Assembly: GCA_021030915.1 (NCBI GenBank)
Contig: JAGEMR010000032.1
Location: forward strand, 186,001 to 250,000
Origin: Astrothelium macrocarpum
Lineage: Eukaryota > Ascomycota > Dothideomycetes > Trypetheliales > Trypetheliaceae
Length of the DNA: 64,000 nucleotides
Direction of reading: 5' to 3'
Under the pieces are notes generated by a model. It saw only the letters and a list, made by a program, of their open reading frames with translations. It did no database searches and had not been told where the DNA came from. The position numbers and the translations under genes are program-made. Below are positions 1-11,638 of this stretch, piece after piece (the stretch's first letter is position 1; every line of letters starts with the position of its first letter).

Positions 1-576
1 CTCGATTATTTTGTCTGGTACTGTGCGGCGTTCGGGAATGGTCATGACATGTAACGGTATGTCTAATTCTGCTAGGTCCGATTTGATTATTTCCAGAGAT
101 CTGAGCTCAAAATCAACACGCACTGCTGCTGTACAGTGTGCTTGATAATCTTGCGGGCTGATTACGAATACGCAAATGAGTGGGAGGGATTTACTCTTGG
201 CCCTTTCAGACGCAAGATGCAAAGCACGATTATCGAAAAGTCGCAGATCCCGCTTGAACCAATGCACTACAGCTTCACCATTTTGTATCTTCGCCCTGGA
301 ATCTGCAGTGTCGTTGATCGTTTTTGCCAAGGTCTCAATTGGTCTAGGGATCTCATCATCATTATATTGTTGGCATCGCTCATTGGACATTTCCTGAGGA
401 TAGAATTCTCGCTGCACAATACCATAACGCTCTTCAACGCGAGAATGGTCGAAATGCGGTTCGGACGAAGCAACGTCATTATTGGTGTGATGTTTTTTCG
501 GAGCTGGAGGCGAGGTGGAGGATGATGAGGGTGACTTTCGCTTTGCCGGGTTCCTTCGAGCCATGCCAGAGCTCAT
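1..576 (-). CDS. PHR1: CPD photolyase (class I), 5' part, runs off left edge
   Basis: Flavoprotein that repairs UV-induced cyclobutane pyrimidine dimers with blue light; expected in nucleus and possibly mitochondria. On the minus strand an open frame runs from ATG at 576 (a second in-frame ATG lies at 564) to the window edge, about 192 codons, with no intron needed. The first 100 or so residues are a basic, Ser/Pro-rich extension as in fungal photolyases. The photolyase N-terminal (antenna) domain then begins with the signature VVHWFKRDLRLFDNRAL, followed by a Rossmann-like pattern (PLICVFVISPQDY, then RSLEIIKSDLAELDIPLHV). The FAD-binding half lies outside the window. The signature is diagnostic for the photolyase/cryptochrome superfamily; the repair-enzyme call rests on similarity to fungal Phr1 as remembered. 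The start choice between the two ATGs is uncertain. Confidence 0.85.
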   Translation of the reverse strand, partial: MSSGMARRNPAKRKSPSSSSTSPPAPKKHHTNNDVASSEPHFDHSRVEERYGIVQREFYPQEMSNERCQQYNDDEIPRPIETLAKTINDTADSRAKIQNGEAVVHWFKRDLRLFDNRALHLASERAKSKSLPLICVFVISPQDYQAHCTAAVRVDFELRSLEIIKSDLAELDIPLHVMTIPERRTVPDKIIE

Positions 577-1557
577 GCAAGCGACCTGCTTGGAGCTCTG
601 TGTCTGAGTCAACGATAGCAACGGAGTATGAGAAATGAGTGTTGATGTATGGAATTGGCGTAGAGGATAGCAACGGATGCGAGTAAAGCAGAAGCAAGCT
701 TTCATGGAATATGAAAATCGTAAAATAGGAGCTTATCCCGCAGTAGAAGCATGAAGCGGTGCTCCATACATCGCATCGCTAGTGAACTTGTCATGATGGG
801 CGTCCAGAATTCCATTCCTCCAGATCGAACGAATGACATCAGAGCGGCATGTCAGAGGAAATTTGATCTGGCATTGAGGCTGGATTCCCGCGCTAATTGT
901 GATCGGGCCGGGACTGCCGAATTGCACTAACATGGCACGGGCTTAAGCCCGCGACTGACCGGTTTAACCAACTCTCTCCATTTCTCAATGAACAAAATCA
1001 CCTAGATATAATTTGAGGATCGAAAAATCGTTCTTTCCATTTCAAGGTTTCGAAACTCAGCTCGTGAAATATGCTGCATCGAAGTTCCAGCAGCATCTCC
1101 CTCTCTTCTCAGTGGCACCGTCATTCATCATCTAGCACTTTTGATGGTCTACAAAATCTTGGACTTAGTACTTCGTCCCTTTCCTGCCTACGGCTAAGGA
1201 ATATAATATGTTGGTTTGGCAGTATCTCTGTTCATACTGGCGAAGAAACATCTTGCAGGGGCCATAGGACAGGAACGACCTCACAGGCTTTGAGGAAACC
1301 CCAACAAAAGTCAACAGCGCGGATGGTACTATCAATGTGCTTCACAAGCAATTCGGTGATTTATCACGCCCAAGTCGCATCGGAGGAGACACCTGAATCA
1401 AATCGTAGCGAGGAGTAGCAACGCAATACCCATCAATAGGACCCTCATCAGGGTTTGAGACCCAAAATACCACGTGAGGTCCTTCAGTTTGTTGAACGAC
1501 TCACAATAATTTTTGATGCATTGAAGCAATCCATCAAGTAGTTGGAAGATATGTCAC
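577..1557. other. Intergenic: photolyase promoter side and P450 3' side
   Basis: About 1 kb between the photolyase start and the P450 stop. Only short unsupported ORFs are present on either strand; no RNA gene or repeat was recognised. Confidence 0.5.
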
Positions 1558-3374
1558 TCACGAGGTTTTCCTCCGAATCACTCTGCATCTAAAATTCGTC
1601 TGCTTCACAAACCAACGATTTATACTCGGAAGACGATGCGATGAAGTCTCAGGTTGAAAATTGAAGTTTCGAAAGAGTAGTGGGATTACTTTGGAGATTT
1701 CCAAGAGCGAGATATTTTTCCCGAGACAGTTTCGAGACCCCAGGCCGAACTATATGACCAGAAATAAGCACATGTCAAATCACCACTCAAATGGAAAAAA
1801 AATCATACGATACAAGAAGAGGAGAGACTGACTGGGAAGTTGTAGCTATCCATGGAACGGAGCTTCTCGGGATTGGATTCAAGCCAACGCTCAGGCCGGA
1901 AAACTGCGGCGTCGGGACCGAAGATTGTTTCATTGTAGTGTGCTACCCAAGAATTGATGCCAACAGTAGCCTGACATGATTTCATTAGCGCACGTAGAAA
2001 GCTTGATGAGTAAGTGTTTACTTACGCCTTCAGGAAAAAAAGTCCCACAAATCGAAGCACCGCCTTGAGGCACTTTACGAAAAAGCGGCAAGCCTGTCGC
2101 GGGGTGGAGACGAAGACTCTCTGTAGCATGGCTGTAAGCTGTGTGGGGTCGTATCAGAGGGTAAGATGAATACCTTTGACCAAGGCATTGAGATATGTCA
2201 TACGCTGGGTCTCTTTGAAAGGGATCGGATCCAATAGCTCATGATTTGGCACGCATTCTTCGGTCTCGGTTCGTAATTTTCGTACGCTGTCCGGGCTACA
2301 ACAAAGATTATGGACAATGGCAGTGAGGGAAATACCCGTGGTATCCGATCCTGCAAAGATATTGCTCAAGCAATGCACCAAAACCGTCTCCTTGGGAAAC
2401 TGCTCAGGATTTTCCCGGGAAGCATTCAAAAATCTATCGACTTGCGGAATTGGACCATCACCCGTCGTCAGAGCAGTTGGATCCTTGGTCTCATGTGAGG
2501 CAACGGACTTTTGACCGAATTGGGTGATAGACGAGAAAGCTGCTGCTCCAGAGCTGGGAAGGTAGTTTGTAGTACGAAAAGCTAATTTATGCCAGGATGG
2601 GTAAACACCGGAGAGTGTGGTGAAAACTCGGCGTATCTCAAGCGCGTCAATGAGACCTCCGATATCTTCTCCGTGGTCAAGAAATCCAAACCGTTTTCCG
2701 AACTACTATAGTTAAGAATGGTAATCACCCAAAAGTGAAAGCTGGAGCATACCGTGATGGCGGAGATGACATCAAACGCATATTTCTGGAGCCAGTCGCC
2801 AAGATCGATGACCACGCCACTCTGAGCAATTTCATCAAGTCGTTGTATTAAGAGACGACCGCATTCGTCCACGAAGCCTTCATATCCAACCAACGTGGAC
2901 ATTTGATAATGAGCCTGAATGTTTCTTCGCATTGCATTGTGATAAGGAATGCTTCTAGCTGAGAATACATTTTCGTATTCATGCCATGGATTTGCGAACC
3001 CCCAATCTTTGACACGAATGAATCAGCGTGCCATATCATGGAGGTATTGTGTAACAATCCAAAGAAGTAGCAGGGAACAACTTACACCAATCTGCTTTCG
3101 GAAATGGTGAGCCTAATGCGTAGATTGTCTTGATGGCGTCCGGATCGTCGATGCTATATTGGTTTGGAGCCACCCTTACAATCTTACCATACTTCCGATG
3201 CAACTCAATATTGGTATCGTGAAAATCGCCACGCCAAATTTGCCAAAAATACCACACCTTTGAAAATCGCGCAAAGACTGGACCGGGTACTTGACGTAAT
3301 GATGAAAATAGGTGACGGAATAGGAGGAAAGCAGAGCCAAATACAATTGCTGCAAGACAATAAGTATAATGCAT
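1558..3374 (-). CDS. Cytochrome P450 monooxygenase, six exons
   Basis: Membrane-bound haem monooxygenase of the secondary-metabolism/detoxification type. Hand-built exons (minus): 3086-3374, 2753-3006, 2174-2702, 2026-2120, 1833-1970, 1558-1749, giving 498 aa in frame. An N-terminal membrane anchor (YCLAAIVFGSAFLLF) is followed by the proline hinge RQVPGPVFARF. The I-helix AGSDTT (about residues 298-303), K-helix ESLR (358-361), PERW (415-418) and the haem loop FGLGSRNCLG with Cys about 443 are all present. The last intron (1750-1832) uses a GTCAGT donor and falls directly before the haem loop, so reading through it gives a false stop and a seemingly broken enzyme. The sequence resembles pisatin-demethylase-like fungal P450s, but the substrate cannot be told. 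No polyketide, peptide or terpene synthase is next to it, so a biosynthetic cluster is not supported. Confidence 0.9.
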
Positions 3375-4566
3375 GTTCTAGAATATCAGAATAATAGGGA
3401 AACGAGCTAGAACAAACAGTGCTGGTAATATTGAGTAAGTAATGCAGAAATTCTTGATAGGACAAACACCAGATCCTACACTGAGAATGAAAATGAGGAG
3501 ACTGTGACGCTAATTTGTCAGACTGAAGGTCGTCAGACTGACCGATAGCCCTACCTGGTCCTAAGTCCTGCAAGTACTAGTCTTACATGGTTTACGAGTT
3601 TGTGTTAGGTAGTTCAGTAGGACATGCTCACATTTCTCGGAAATAGAAGAATTGGGAATGCGAGTAACTCCACACGACTGATAACTTGCGGCGCCAGGCA
3701 TCCTCAAAGAGCATTTGCCAAAGCGCTTCCTTTGTGAGATTGCTTCAATGAACGGCGAGGCTAATAGAGCATGTAAATGCGTCGATCCGGGGTTACGGAA
3801 TAGTTTATCTTAACCCCCGTGCCATCGCACAAAGTGCACAAGCTACGTCAGTGCAACGCATAACTCGAATGACAGTCATCATCTCACGTTCGGGGGATGT
3901 TTGAAACTTTTCAAGAACGAAAGCATTTCATGCAGTTACACCAATTAAAACCAGTTACGCGGGACTTCAAGTTGCTGCGAACCATAAGCATGACATGGCC
4001 CAAACTCTTTCCTTGCTTTTCCGTTCCGCAAGTAAATATCCGCTACCCTAATTACGATCTCAGTATCATAATATTTGGAATACTCACCAACGTCACTCTC
4101 CTTTCTGCACCTCAGCCGCATTTGGTCCACTCCTTTGGGGATTTCCCGATTCCTCCAACATTGTGCGGATGGCCTGTTACTTATTCTTGCCACCCAAATC
4201 TGTTTCCACTTCCCCGACCGATGTAAGGGAGGGGCCAGTGAGGGGCGTTGTAATGAAACCGATAGGCCTAACTAAGGGTCAATGGTTCCCGGCGCATCAC
4301 AGAGCGGTGGCCCATACTCACAGTATTTGGAAGCAATGACGCGATAGACGTAAGAAACGTCAATTCAATGCAGCTCGGCTACAAGCTAGATTGGGCGAAA
4401 TGTTTCGCCCTAGCCTCTGAGTTTTCAATGCTTTGAACGCCATCAGCTTCGTTAATGTATTTAAACTGCTTGCAAGCTCCATTTCAACGCCGCTATATTT
4501 TGTGACACTTTTTTTCGCACTGACATCAATTGACTCATCAGAACAAGCCATTCCAACAGCTTCACA
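3375..4566. other. Intergenic between divergent P450 and Gfa-like gene
   Basis: About 1.2 kb that must hold both promoters. Short ORFs on both strands (for example 3897-4226 +) have no recognisable protein signature. No repeat or RNA gene seen. Confidence 0.5.
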
Positions 4567-5169
4567 ATGACGACCTACGAGGGACAGTGCCACTGTGGCC
4601 AAACTACATGGGAAGCTACATTGACCAAGGATCAGACAAACCATGTGCTTTGGTATGATCTCTCTAGATAATTCCTCGCGGAAGATGCAAAATTCATCTA
4701 CTGAACTCCGCTTCAGTCATTGTGATACCTGCAAAATTCTTGGAGGAGGGGCTTTCACCCTCAATCAAATCATCCCGAAATCTGCTCTCAAGTTCACCAA
4801 AGGCGGCGACAGCCTCAAGGCATATTCCTACAAGGGCGATTCTGGTAAGCATGATTTTGTAATATCTTTTGCAAAACCCGTCACTTTGGATAGCCCACAC
4901 TATCACTATTTTTATCGTCAATATTGTGTCCGTGAAATAACAATAACCTTGTGCAAGGCAAATCGGTGAATTGCTATTATTGCCCAAATTGCACCACACA
5001 CGCATACCACCACCAGGAGGTTATGGGTCCGGACACGATCATTCTTCGTACCTCGGTGTTGCCTAAGGGCCGCACTGAGTTCCAGCCTTCTGCGGAAATA
5101 TGGGGGAAGGCGAAGATGCCATGGGAAAAAGAAGTGGCGCAGACTTTCGAATTGCTTCCACCATCGTAG
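4567..5169 (+). CDS. Gfa/CENP-V-type zinc-binding protein (glutathione-dependent formaldehyde-activating family)
   Basis: Small cytosolic protein of the GFA fold, which binds zinc through cysteines; family members act on S-hydroxymethyl-glutathione or have unknown activity. Exons 4567-4652, 4717-4844 and 4958-5169 join in frame to 141 aa. Zinc-ligand cysteines appear in the expected order: GQCHCGQT (C8, C10), CHCDTCK across the first splice (C29, C31, C34) and CYYCPNC after the second (C77, C80, C83). The conserved GGAFTLNQ and HHQEVMGPDT stretches are present and length is normal. Introns of 64 and 113 nt. The neighbouring P450 and amidase give no clear pathway. Many fungal paralogues exist, so the substrate is unknown. 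Confidence 0.88.
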
Positions 5170-5667
5170 GCGATGAAGCATACAAATATTACAATGTCTC
5201 AGCGCAAGATAATTGAAGTATATTGTGGAGGTAGAAGAACATCAGATCATTCATTCATAGAGAAGACAGATTGAATATAACTGCAATCTAGGACAACAGT
5301 CATGTCTTATATAAAGAATGATGACAAAAGAAAGTGACAAATTCTGTTTCATAGCGAAAGCTTAATAAGAAGTGTCGTGGACTAACAGAGAGACGAGACG
5401 TCATGCGGATATTGAAAACGCCCTTCCGCAATCACTAATAGCACAACCCAAGAGAACATGTTGCCAGACCGTTCGACTTAATACCAAAGCCAAATCAGAT
5501 CAATATTAGCAAAGTAAAACGCTTCGGCACTTCGACATTGCTTTATGTAAACTACGATAGACGCCTCTGAATGAAGAGAGAACAGTCTCTCGACTCTGGT
5601 TTTGCTGGCAATTCATTAGCTATTACCAGGATACTCTACGCGCAGAAAAGCCAAGAACGAATTCGCG
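5170..5667. other. Convergent 3' intergenic region
   Basis: About 500 bp between the Gfa-like stop and the amidase stop. Nothing recognisable beyond presumed 3' untranslated sequence of both genes. Confidence 0.5.
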
Positions 5668-7443
5668 CTATTCGCACTCAGCTGCGCCATCTAATAACTC
5701 ATAGACAACTCCAATCTCGCTTAAGGCTTGCTCTACTCTGTTCATGATACCCAACACCTTTTCCTCTTCTAGTCTCCTTCCCACAACCTGGACTGCCACT
5801 GGTAAGCCATCCATCGCCTGCACATCATAATGGCCCTTTGCATAAGCTCCTCGTGCAACACCATTCAATGAATTTATCGTCCTTCCCTCGATTTTTCCCT
5901 CCACCAGCCCATCTTCATCAACGCTGACCTTTGTAACCGGAATAATTCCGGCCGTGTAGTCAAGCAAATTCCACAAAAAGGTGTATCCACAGCTACTCAC
6001 AGCTTGACCCATACCGCGATGCGGCACCGCAGGCGTCGCATTGGGTGGACAAAGTATCGCATCAAAGGAATTGTCAGCCTCATCCCACCAATTGAACCAC
6101 GTAGCTCGAAATGCTTCTCGCTTAGCAACCAGCTTCCACTGCTCAAAAGCACTGCTTTGGTGCCATCTTCTCAGCAGACCTGCCCACATGACATCGCGCC
6201 GAACATATTTGACATAGAGGTAGTGAAGGTACTTTAACCATCGGGGCAGACGTATGTAGCGGCGCATCACCCTCGCTCCATCGTCGTCGGTTTCACCAGT
6301 CCGAAAGAAAGACCGAAACGTCTTGCAACCATCTGCATTAAGGAGCTGAGAAGCGAGGACGAGACCATCGTAAGGCGTTGCATTAGGTGGCGGGACAACT
6401 TCAACAACATCATGCCCTTGTTTTCGCAAAGCTGCTACAGCGAGATTCAGCGCACGCAAGCACGCAGGTGAAGGCGGCACCACTTCGTCCGTCGCCATGA
6501 TCCCAATGTGCAGCTTGGGAGACAGATCAGCAGAGGAGAAGGCATCTTCAATCTCCTGCCGCCACGCGAGGGGATGCACAGAGTAATCATACTCCCACGG
6601 CCTCATCCCGATGACGCTCCGCGTGAAATACGCAAGATCGTTCAGCGTCCTCGTCATGGGACTGTACACACTCGGCACACCCTCTTGCCCGGGCATACTG
6701 GTATTGAACCCGACTTTCGGCCATCTTCCCGTGCTGCACCGCAAGCTATAGCACCCACAAAAGTGCGCCGGCGCGCGCACGCTCCCCGCAACATCCGAGC
6801 CGATGCCGATACGCGACCCACCGAACGCAAGAAGCGCGCCCTCGCCGCCGCTCGAGCCGCCGGGGGAGTAGCGGGGGTTGTGGGGGTTGAGCGTGCGGCC
6901 CCAGACGTCGTTGAAGGATTCGAAGCTGAGGAGGGTGATGGGGATGTTGGTCTTGACGAACGGGATGGCGCCCGCGTCCTTCAGCAGGCGCACCATGGCG
7001 CCGTCGCTGCTGGCGGGCTTGCCGGTGTTGCAGGAGTAGCCGACGCTGGCGTCGAAGCCGTCGACGACGATGGTGTCCTTGAGCGACACGGGGATGCCGG
7101 CCAGCGGACCCTTCAGGTCGACGTCGCCTTGTGCCCAGGATTCGGCTTCGGGAAGCATGATCTCTGTGAGGCAGTTGGTTTTTTCGTGGGCTTTGATGGC
7201 GACTTTGCTGTACGCGCGGAGGACGTCAATGGGGGAGGTGATTTGTTTGTGGACATCTTGGACGAGCTCGTCGATGGGTTTGCCGAGGATTGAACGATCG
7301 TTGGAGGATAAGGGGGTCTTGTAAGGGGTTGGAAGATTGGCAATTCGACGGGATCGTTCTGCTTGCTTGACTTGACTAGGAGATTTTAGATATGGTTCAA
7401 GAGGAAGGCAGGGGTAAAGGTTACCATGCTCGTCTATGCTCAA
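5668..7443 (-). CDS. Amidase-signature family hydrolase
   Basis: Ser-cisSer-Lys amide hydrolase of the fungal acetamidase/fatty-acid-amide-hydrolase-like group, 591 codons open. The catalytic lysine lies in IPVSLKDT (about residue 122), the cis-serine in SPGGSSGGEGALLA (about 197-198) and the acyl-enzyme serine in GIGSDVAGSVR (about 221). C-terminal landmarks MHGLPVAVQVVGRRLEEEKVL-like and CGYTFLWNLLDY fit the family. Start problem: the frame opens with TTG at 7443 and an in-frame TGA lies a short way upstream with no ATG between, so the initiator must come from an upstream exon. One possibility is an exon ending near 7527 (ATG CG before GTGAAC) joined to the AG at 7438-7439, but this is speculative. 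The centre (about 6760-7150) is very GC-rich and produces long shadow ORFs. Substrate unknown. Confidence 0.85.
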   Translation of the reverse strand: MSIDEHGNLYPCLPLEPYLKSPSQVKQAERSRRIANLPTPYKTPLSSNDRSILGKPIDELVQDVHKQITSPIDVLRAYSKVAIKAHEKTNCLTEIMLPEAESWAQGDVDLKGPLAGIPVSLKDTIVVDGFDASVGYSCNTGKPASSDGAMVRLLKDAGAIPFVKTNIPITLLSFESFNDVWGRTLNPHNPRYSPGGSSGGEGALLAFGGSRIGIGSDVAGSVRAPAHFCGCYSLRCSTGRWPKVGFNTSMPGQEGVPSVYSPMTRTLNDLAYFTRSVIGMRPWEYDYSVHPLAWRQEIEDAFSSADLSPKLHIGIMATDEVVPPSPACLRALNLAVAALRKQGHDVVEVVPPPNATPYDGLVLASQLLNADGCKTFRSFFRTGETDDDGARVMRRYIRLPRWLKYLHYLYVKYVRRDVMWAGLLRRWHQSSAFEQWKLVAKREAFRATWFNWWDEADNSFDAILCPPNATPAVPHRGMGQAVSSCGYTFLWNLLDYTAGIIPVTKVSVDEDGLVEGKIEGRTINSLNGVARGAYAKGHYDVQAMDGLPVAVQVVGRRLEEEKVLGIMNRVEQALSEIGVVYELLDGAAECE

Positions 7444-8509
7444 AGTAATCGAATGGTGGAATCATTATGGACAATGGTTCTTGATAGGAGAACTTTTCAC
7501 ATTCCGGCCCTAAGATAGAAGTGTGAGTTCACCGCATAGTCTCTATCTGCAGTGTGGGGCGTGAAGCTCCCAGGCCGCGGGTAGCCGCGATAAGGAGCGT
7601 GAGGAGAAACATCGCTTGGCCTGGCTCATATTCGAACAACGATGCTCGGTGCTTGAGTAAATGAAGAAGTCAATGCACGACTCATATTGATATTAACAAA
7701 GCACAGGGAAATGTACTGGAAAGGCTGGGGTTCACCAGTCAATGCACAAAACACGCTAGTCAATGTGTCTGATTGCTCCGCAGACCTCCGACTCTTCACT
7801 CATCCAAGGATGCACTCATTGCGCGTTGAAGAAAGCACCAACAGAGCTTTGTGGGTGCTTGAGGCTCTGGCTAGCTTCCAAGCTAAGATATCTTAACAAA
7901 GCTTGATCTTCGGTGCGCGCGCGTGGAGCATGGCTGAAACGATCCGGATCTTGTTTCCTTCAACAACACCATATCCCAACAGAGTTCGAAAACAACACTC
8001 TGGGATGTTGCCTGGACTCAACAAGAGCCTCATCGTTGGTGTGGGTCAGGCTTGTGTTCGATCTTCGTTGCTTGACTGTTTTCACTGGCTGTCATTTTCG
8101 CATCATGACAAAGGTATTTCTGCTAAGCGCCGGCAGCATGTCTATGCGTCTTGTCTCGGTTAATGCCGCGATGACTCTGCTATGGCTTCATTGGGCAATG
8201 TCAGCGGCTGCTATAAACACCATGAAACATGCAGCAATAATAGTCATGGCTGGGTTGCTTGCTTGGACATTGTCACAGTAGTCCTGGGGCTACTTAAGAC
8301 GTGATCTGGAACCGCACACCTTCCGTTATCATTGACTTTCAAATCTCAACGAGTTTCCTATTGTCTTTTCCGGTCTGCTTTCTGCTTGGGTTCATCATTT
8401 CATAGTTGCTACAATCAGTTCATCGATATCCGCTGGCAGATATCATCCCACAATCTCGACTTTTTCCCAAGTCGAATCCATTCTTTGAAATCTTTTCCTA
8501 TCATCTGCC
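7444..8509. other. Divergent intergenic region
   Basis: About 1.07 kb between the amidase 5' end and the MARVEL gene. It must contain both promoters and probably the missing first amidase exon. Overlapping plus-strand ORFs at 7903-8281 are short and hydrophobic without family features. Confidence 0.45.
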
Positions 8510-9208
8510 ATGGCTATCCCTTCCTACGGTGCACCTCCTCTTGCCAAATTCTTCTTGCTAGTCCGAAGCTTGGAGCTTGTCTGCATCATCTTTATCGTGA
8601 GCTTCACAGCAAACTTTGTCGCCGAAATCAACGCTGGAAATAAAACCCCACCGCGCGAAGTCATGGGAACGCTCAGTGTTGTAAGGACCTGCCGAATCAA
8701 ATGCTAATGGCTCTTCTAACTTGTATCAGACGTCGTTGGCTGGTCTTTACTGCCTAATCTCCATCCCCTTTTTCTGGGCCCAAGCAAATCTAGGTCTACT
8801 TGTAATGACCGTCATTGATTTCCTTATCCTCATCGCCTTCGTCGTCGTCTCTGTCGTTGTAGGAAAGCCGCTCTCTGTTCTCAATTGCACGACTGCCACC
8901 AACACTAGTGCAGCTGCGAGTGCTTCCTCAGCCACTCCTGTGGCTCAATCAATTGGCAACAGTCTTCCCTTTGGACACAAAGTGACGCTCTACTACTGGG
9001 CTGGAAATACACGTGAGAATTGCTACGAGACAAAGGCAATTTGGGGGTTCAGCATATCAGTTGCGTAAGTTGATATGGTTCATATTCGTTTCAGCCAGGC
9101 ATCAACTAATCCTCTATAAGAATTCTCTTCTTCACCTCTTGTTTCCTTCTCCCGACCTTGTGGCACAAGGCCAGGAGGGCTGTTGGCGGCTTCGAGGAAA
9201 TGGAGTAA
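8510..9208 (+). CDS. MARVEL-like tetraspanning membrane protein
   Basis: Integral membrane protein of 197 aa from exons 8510-8680, 8730-9064 and 9121-9208. Joins are in frame, with donors GTAAGG and GTAAGT and CTAAC/CTAAT branch sites before the acceptors. Four hydrophobic segments are visible: about 11-32 (FFLLVRSLELVCIIFIVSF), 57-75 (TSLAGLYCLISIPFFWA), 79-100 (VIDFLILIAFVVVSVVVG) and about 160-178 (AIWGFSISVAILFFTSC). Between helices 3 and 4 is a Ser/Ala-rich loop ending in the CYETKAIWG motif often seen in fungal MARVEL proteins. Short basic cytoplasmic tail. MARVEL proteins sit in membrane apposition sites, eisosomes or vesicles; the specific role is not deducible. Confidence 0.85.
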
Positions 9209-9817
9209 TCATTCAACCAAAGTGGAAAGTAAGGGAGTAATTCATACCTTTTTTTGCCAATAGGATGCAGATTCTCTGGAGGTCACACAGCAGCTCGGGA
9301 TGGCTTGTCAGCTTCAGAATTTCATGGAGTTTTGTTTTGGGCAAGGAAATGGGTCTGTGTAATTCCATCTAGACATTGATGTCTGTAATAGAGTAATATG
9401 ATGTTCCTTACACTCTCTATCTGAAACAATCATATAAATATAATGTTCATGTGGATGTTGAGGGGCACCTGCATCCCTTCCGATAGTAGTACCTAACAAC
9501 ATGCAGTTTGCACCACTTCATTCACTCTGACGTGATCAGCAAACCAGGAATTGTTAGGCGACAAAACGCATTATTAATAGACTGACCCCATCGGCTTGGA
9601 CTTCTAGAACCCAATCAATTAAAAGTGTACCAAGGGAAATTTCGGACCGGACCACCCGGGAGCGTACCAAGTCTCCACTAGGGTTTGCGTCATTCTAGAA
9701 CAGTCTTGTGAAAAGAACTTCGGAAACTTCACACTGCGGGGCAAACTCTATCCCAATGCTTCTGGAGCTCTTATCAGCTATCTTGCCGTCGATTTTTGCT
9801 TCGATTGAGTGATAGCA
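9209..9817. other. Intergenic, no gene seen
   Basis: About 600 bp between two plus-strand genes. Only short unsupported ORFs; presumed 3' end of the MARVEL gene and promoter of the transporter gene. Confidence 0.5.
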
Positions 9818-11638
9818 ATGGATGGATACGATCGATGGCGGGACAACTCGCCGCGCGGATCGCAGAGAAGGAAATTGAGTTTCCAGCCAACAGGATCATG
9901 GGTCCCTCCCAACGAAGAACAGAAGCCAGCCGCACCTTTTGAGGTTTCGAAAACGAAGAGAATTTGTAAGTTTTCAACCAATTGCATGCTACAAATTTCA
10001 AAAACCCTAATGGAGATGTATTATAGTTCAGGTTACTGCCGCCGTAATCTACTGTCTCCTAGCTGCGGGTATTGTATTTGGCTATGCAGCTGTCAAGCCC
10101 GTCTTGATCAATGAAGGTGTGTACCGAGACAGGTGTACACCGGAAGAAGTGGAAAGAGGGGTGCGAGTATGTTACGAGCAAGAGATTCGATTGAATTTCA
10201 TGTTCACGGTTGCTGCGTACGAGTCCTGAACATTAATACTTGAGACCCAGTAGTTGCTAATCGCGATAGTGTCATAACCAACGTCAACGCTCTCCCAGTA
10301 GGGACCATTCTGGATCGCTATGGCCCTCGAGTAAGCGGTTTCATCGGGTGCATCTTCCTTACGTTGGGCGCACTCAGTATGGCTTTTGCCAATTCTTTCC
10401 CCTTTGACGGTTACATTCCAGGGTACCTTTTCCTTGCCCTTGGAGGACCTTTTGTATTCATCTCCTCATTTCAACTATCAAATACTTTTCCGCGATATTC
10501 TGGCCTGATTCTGGCTCTCCTTACCGGTGCGTTCGATACGTCGTCTGCTGTCTTTCTCGTGTACAGACTCATCTACCAAGCGAGCCATGAGACATTCAAA
10601 CCGCGGGCATTTTTCTTAGTGTATCTCGCTGTTCCCGCCTTTATTCTCATCGCCGAAATCTTTCTTATGCCATCAAAGTCCTACAAGACTGTCGGCGAAT
10701 TAGTGATACAAGCGAAAGATGAGAACTCCGCTCCTGACTCTCACGATGAGCACGGAGTTACTACCAATGGTGGTTCTAGCACCAACGGTAATGCTTACAA
10801 CGATGGCGAAGATTATAACCACAACGGCACTGCTGACGAAACTACACAGCTTCTTGGCAAGGATGCTAATCAGCAGTCCAAGGATGAGGAGCGAAAGCAG
10901 AGCATCTCTGGAGTTTGGGGCGCACTTCATGGAAAGACGGCATGGCAACAGATTAAATCACCATGGTTTTTTCTCATCACACTATTCACCATTGTGCAGA
11001 TGATTCGCATCAACTACTTTGTCGCAACAATCCGGCCTCAGTACGAGCACTTATTACAAAGTTATGAGAAAGCAGTGCAAATCAATTCATTTTTTGATGT
11101 CGCTCTACCGGCTGGAGGAGTCATCAGTGTCCCGTTCGTCGGTCTGGTACTCGACAACACAAGCACTCCCTTCGTACTCACCGTTCTTGTCACTGGTGCC
11201 ACCATCATTGGGGTACTAGGAGAGATTGGTGAAATGTGGGCAGCATATGCCAACGTCTGCCTATTTGTCCTCTACCGCCCGTTTTATTATACGGCGGTGA
11301 GCGACTATGCAGCCAAAGTTTTCGGATTTGCGACGTTTGGAAAAGTCTACGGACTCATCATATGCTTGGCTGGTCTTTTCAACTTTATCCAAAGCGGTCT
11401 GGATGCATTGACGCATAGCGCATTTCAAAACGATCCAAGGCCAATAAATGCCGTACTTCTGGTTATTGGAGCTGTGGTAGGGGCCTTACTGGTTGGATAT
11501 GTGTATTGGAGGAGTAGAACTCTTGAGCGAGAACGATTGGAAGAGGAAGCCGAGGAAGCAAGACAGGTTCTTATGCCTGGAGCGGATCGAGAACAAGTTG
11601 AGAGACCTCATGGGCACAGTGACTATGGCGTTTCCTGA
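9818..11638 (+). CDS. FMP42: MFS transporter of the FMP42/SLC43-like family
   Basis: Polytopic major-facilitator protein of 568 aa from exons 9818-9965, 10027-10216 and 10270-11638. The N-terminus is short, hydrophilic and cytosolic. The first helix ITKRIFQVTAAVIYCLLA crosses the first splice. A conserved luminal loop follows (EGVYRDRC, then VRVCYEQEIRLN), then the helix 2-3 loop LPVGTILDRYGPR, a variant of the MFS GxLxDRxGR motif. A long acidic, Asn-rich cytosolic loop (about residues 255-320) separates the two six-helix halves. Yeast Fmp42 is a vacuolar/mitochondrial-fraction transporter of unknown substrate and animal SLC43 members carry large neutral amino acids; transfer of substrate is inference. 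The C-terminal tail is Glu/Arg-rich. Confidence 0.85.

Noticed and set aside
1803..1985. P450 C-terminus apparently truncated, ending in SSSCIV before the haem loop
   Set aside because: An intron with GTCAGT donor (1832) and AG acceptor at 1751-1750 leads to an intact FGLGSRNCLG haem loop; the gene is not broken.
6508..7293. 261-aa plus-strand ORF over the amidase gene
   Set aside because: Antisense shadow of the GC-rich amidase centre; Ala/Arg/Gly/Asp-biased composition without conserved motifs.
8108..8281. Small hydrophobic plus ORF (about 58 aa)
   Set aside because: No homology-like features; overlaps another open frame and lies in a divergent promoter region.
1558..9208. Secondary-metabolite gene cluster suggested by P450, Gfa-like protein, amidase and MARVEL protein in a row
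   Set aside because: No backbone synthase, cluster transporter or pathway regulator; gene order and families are ordinary.
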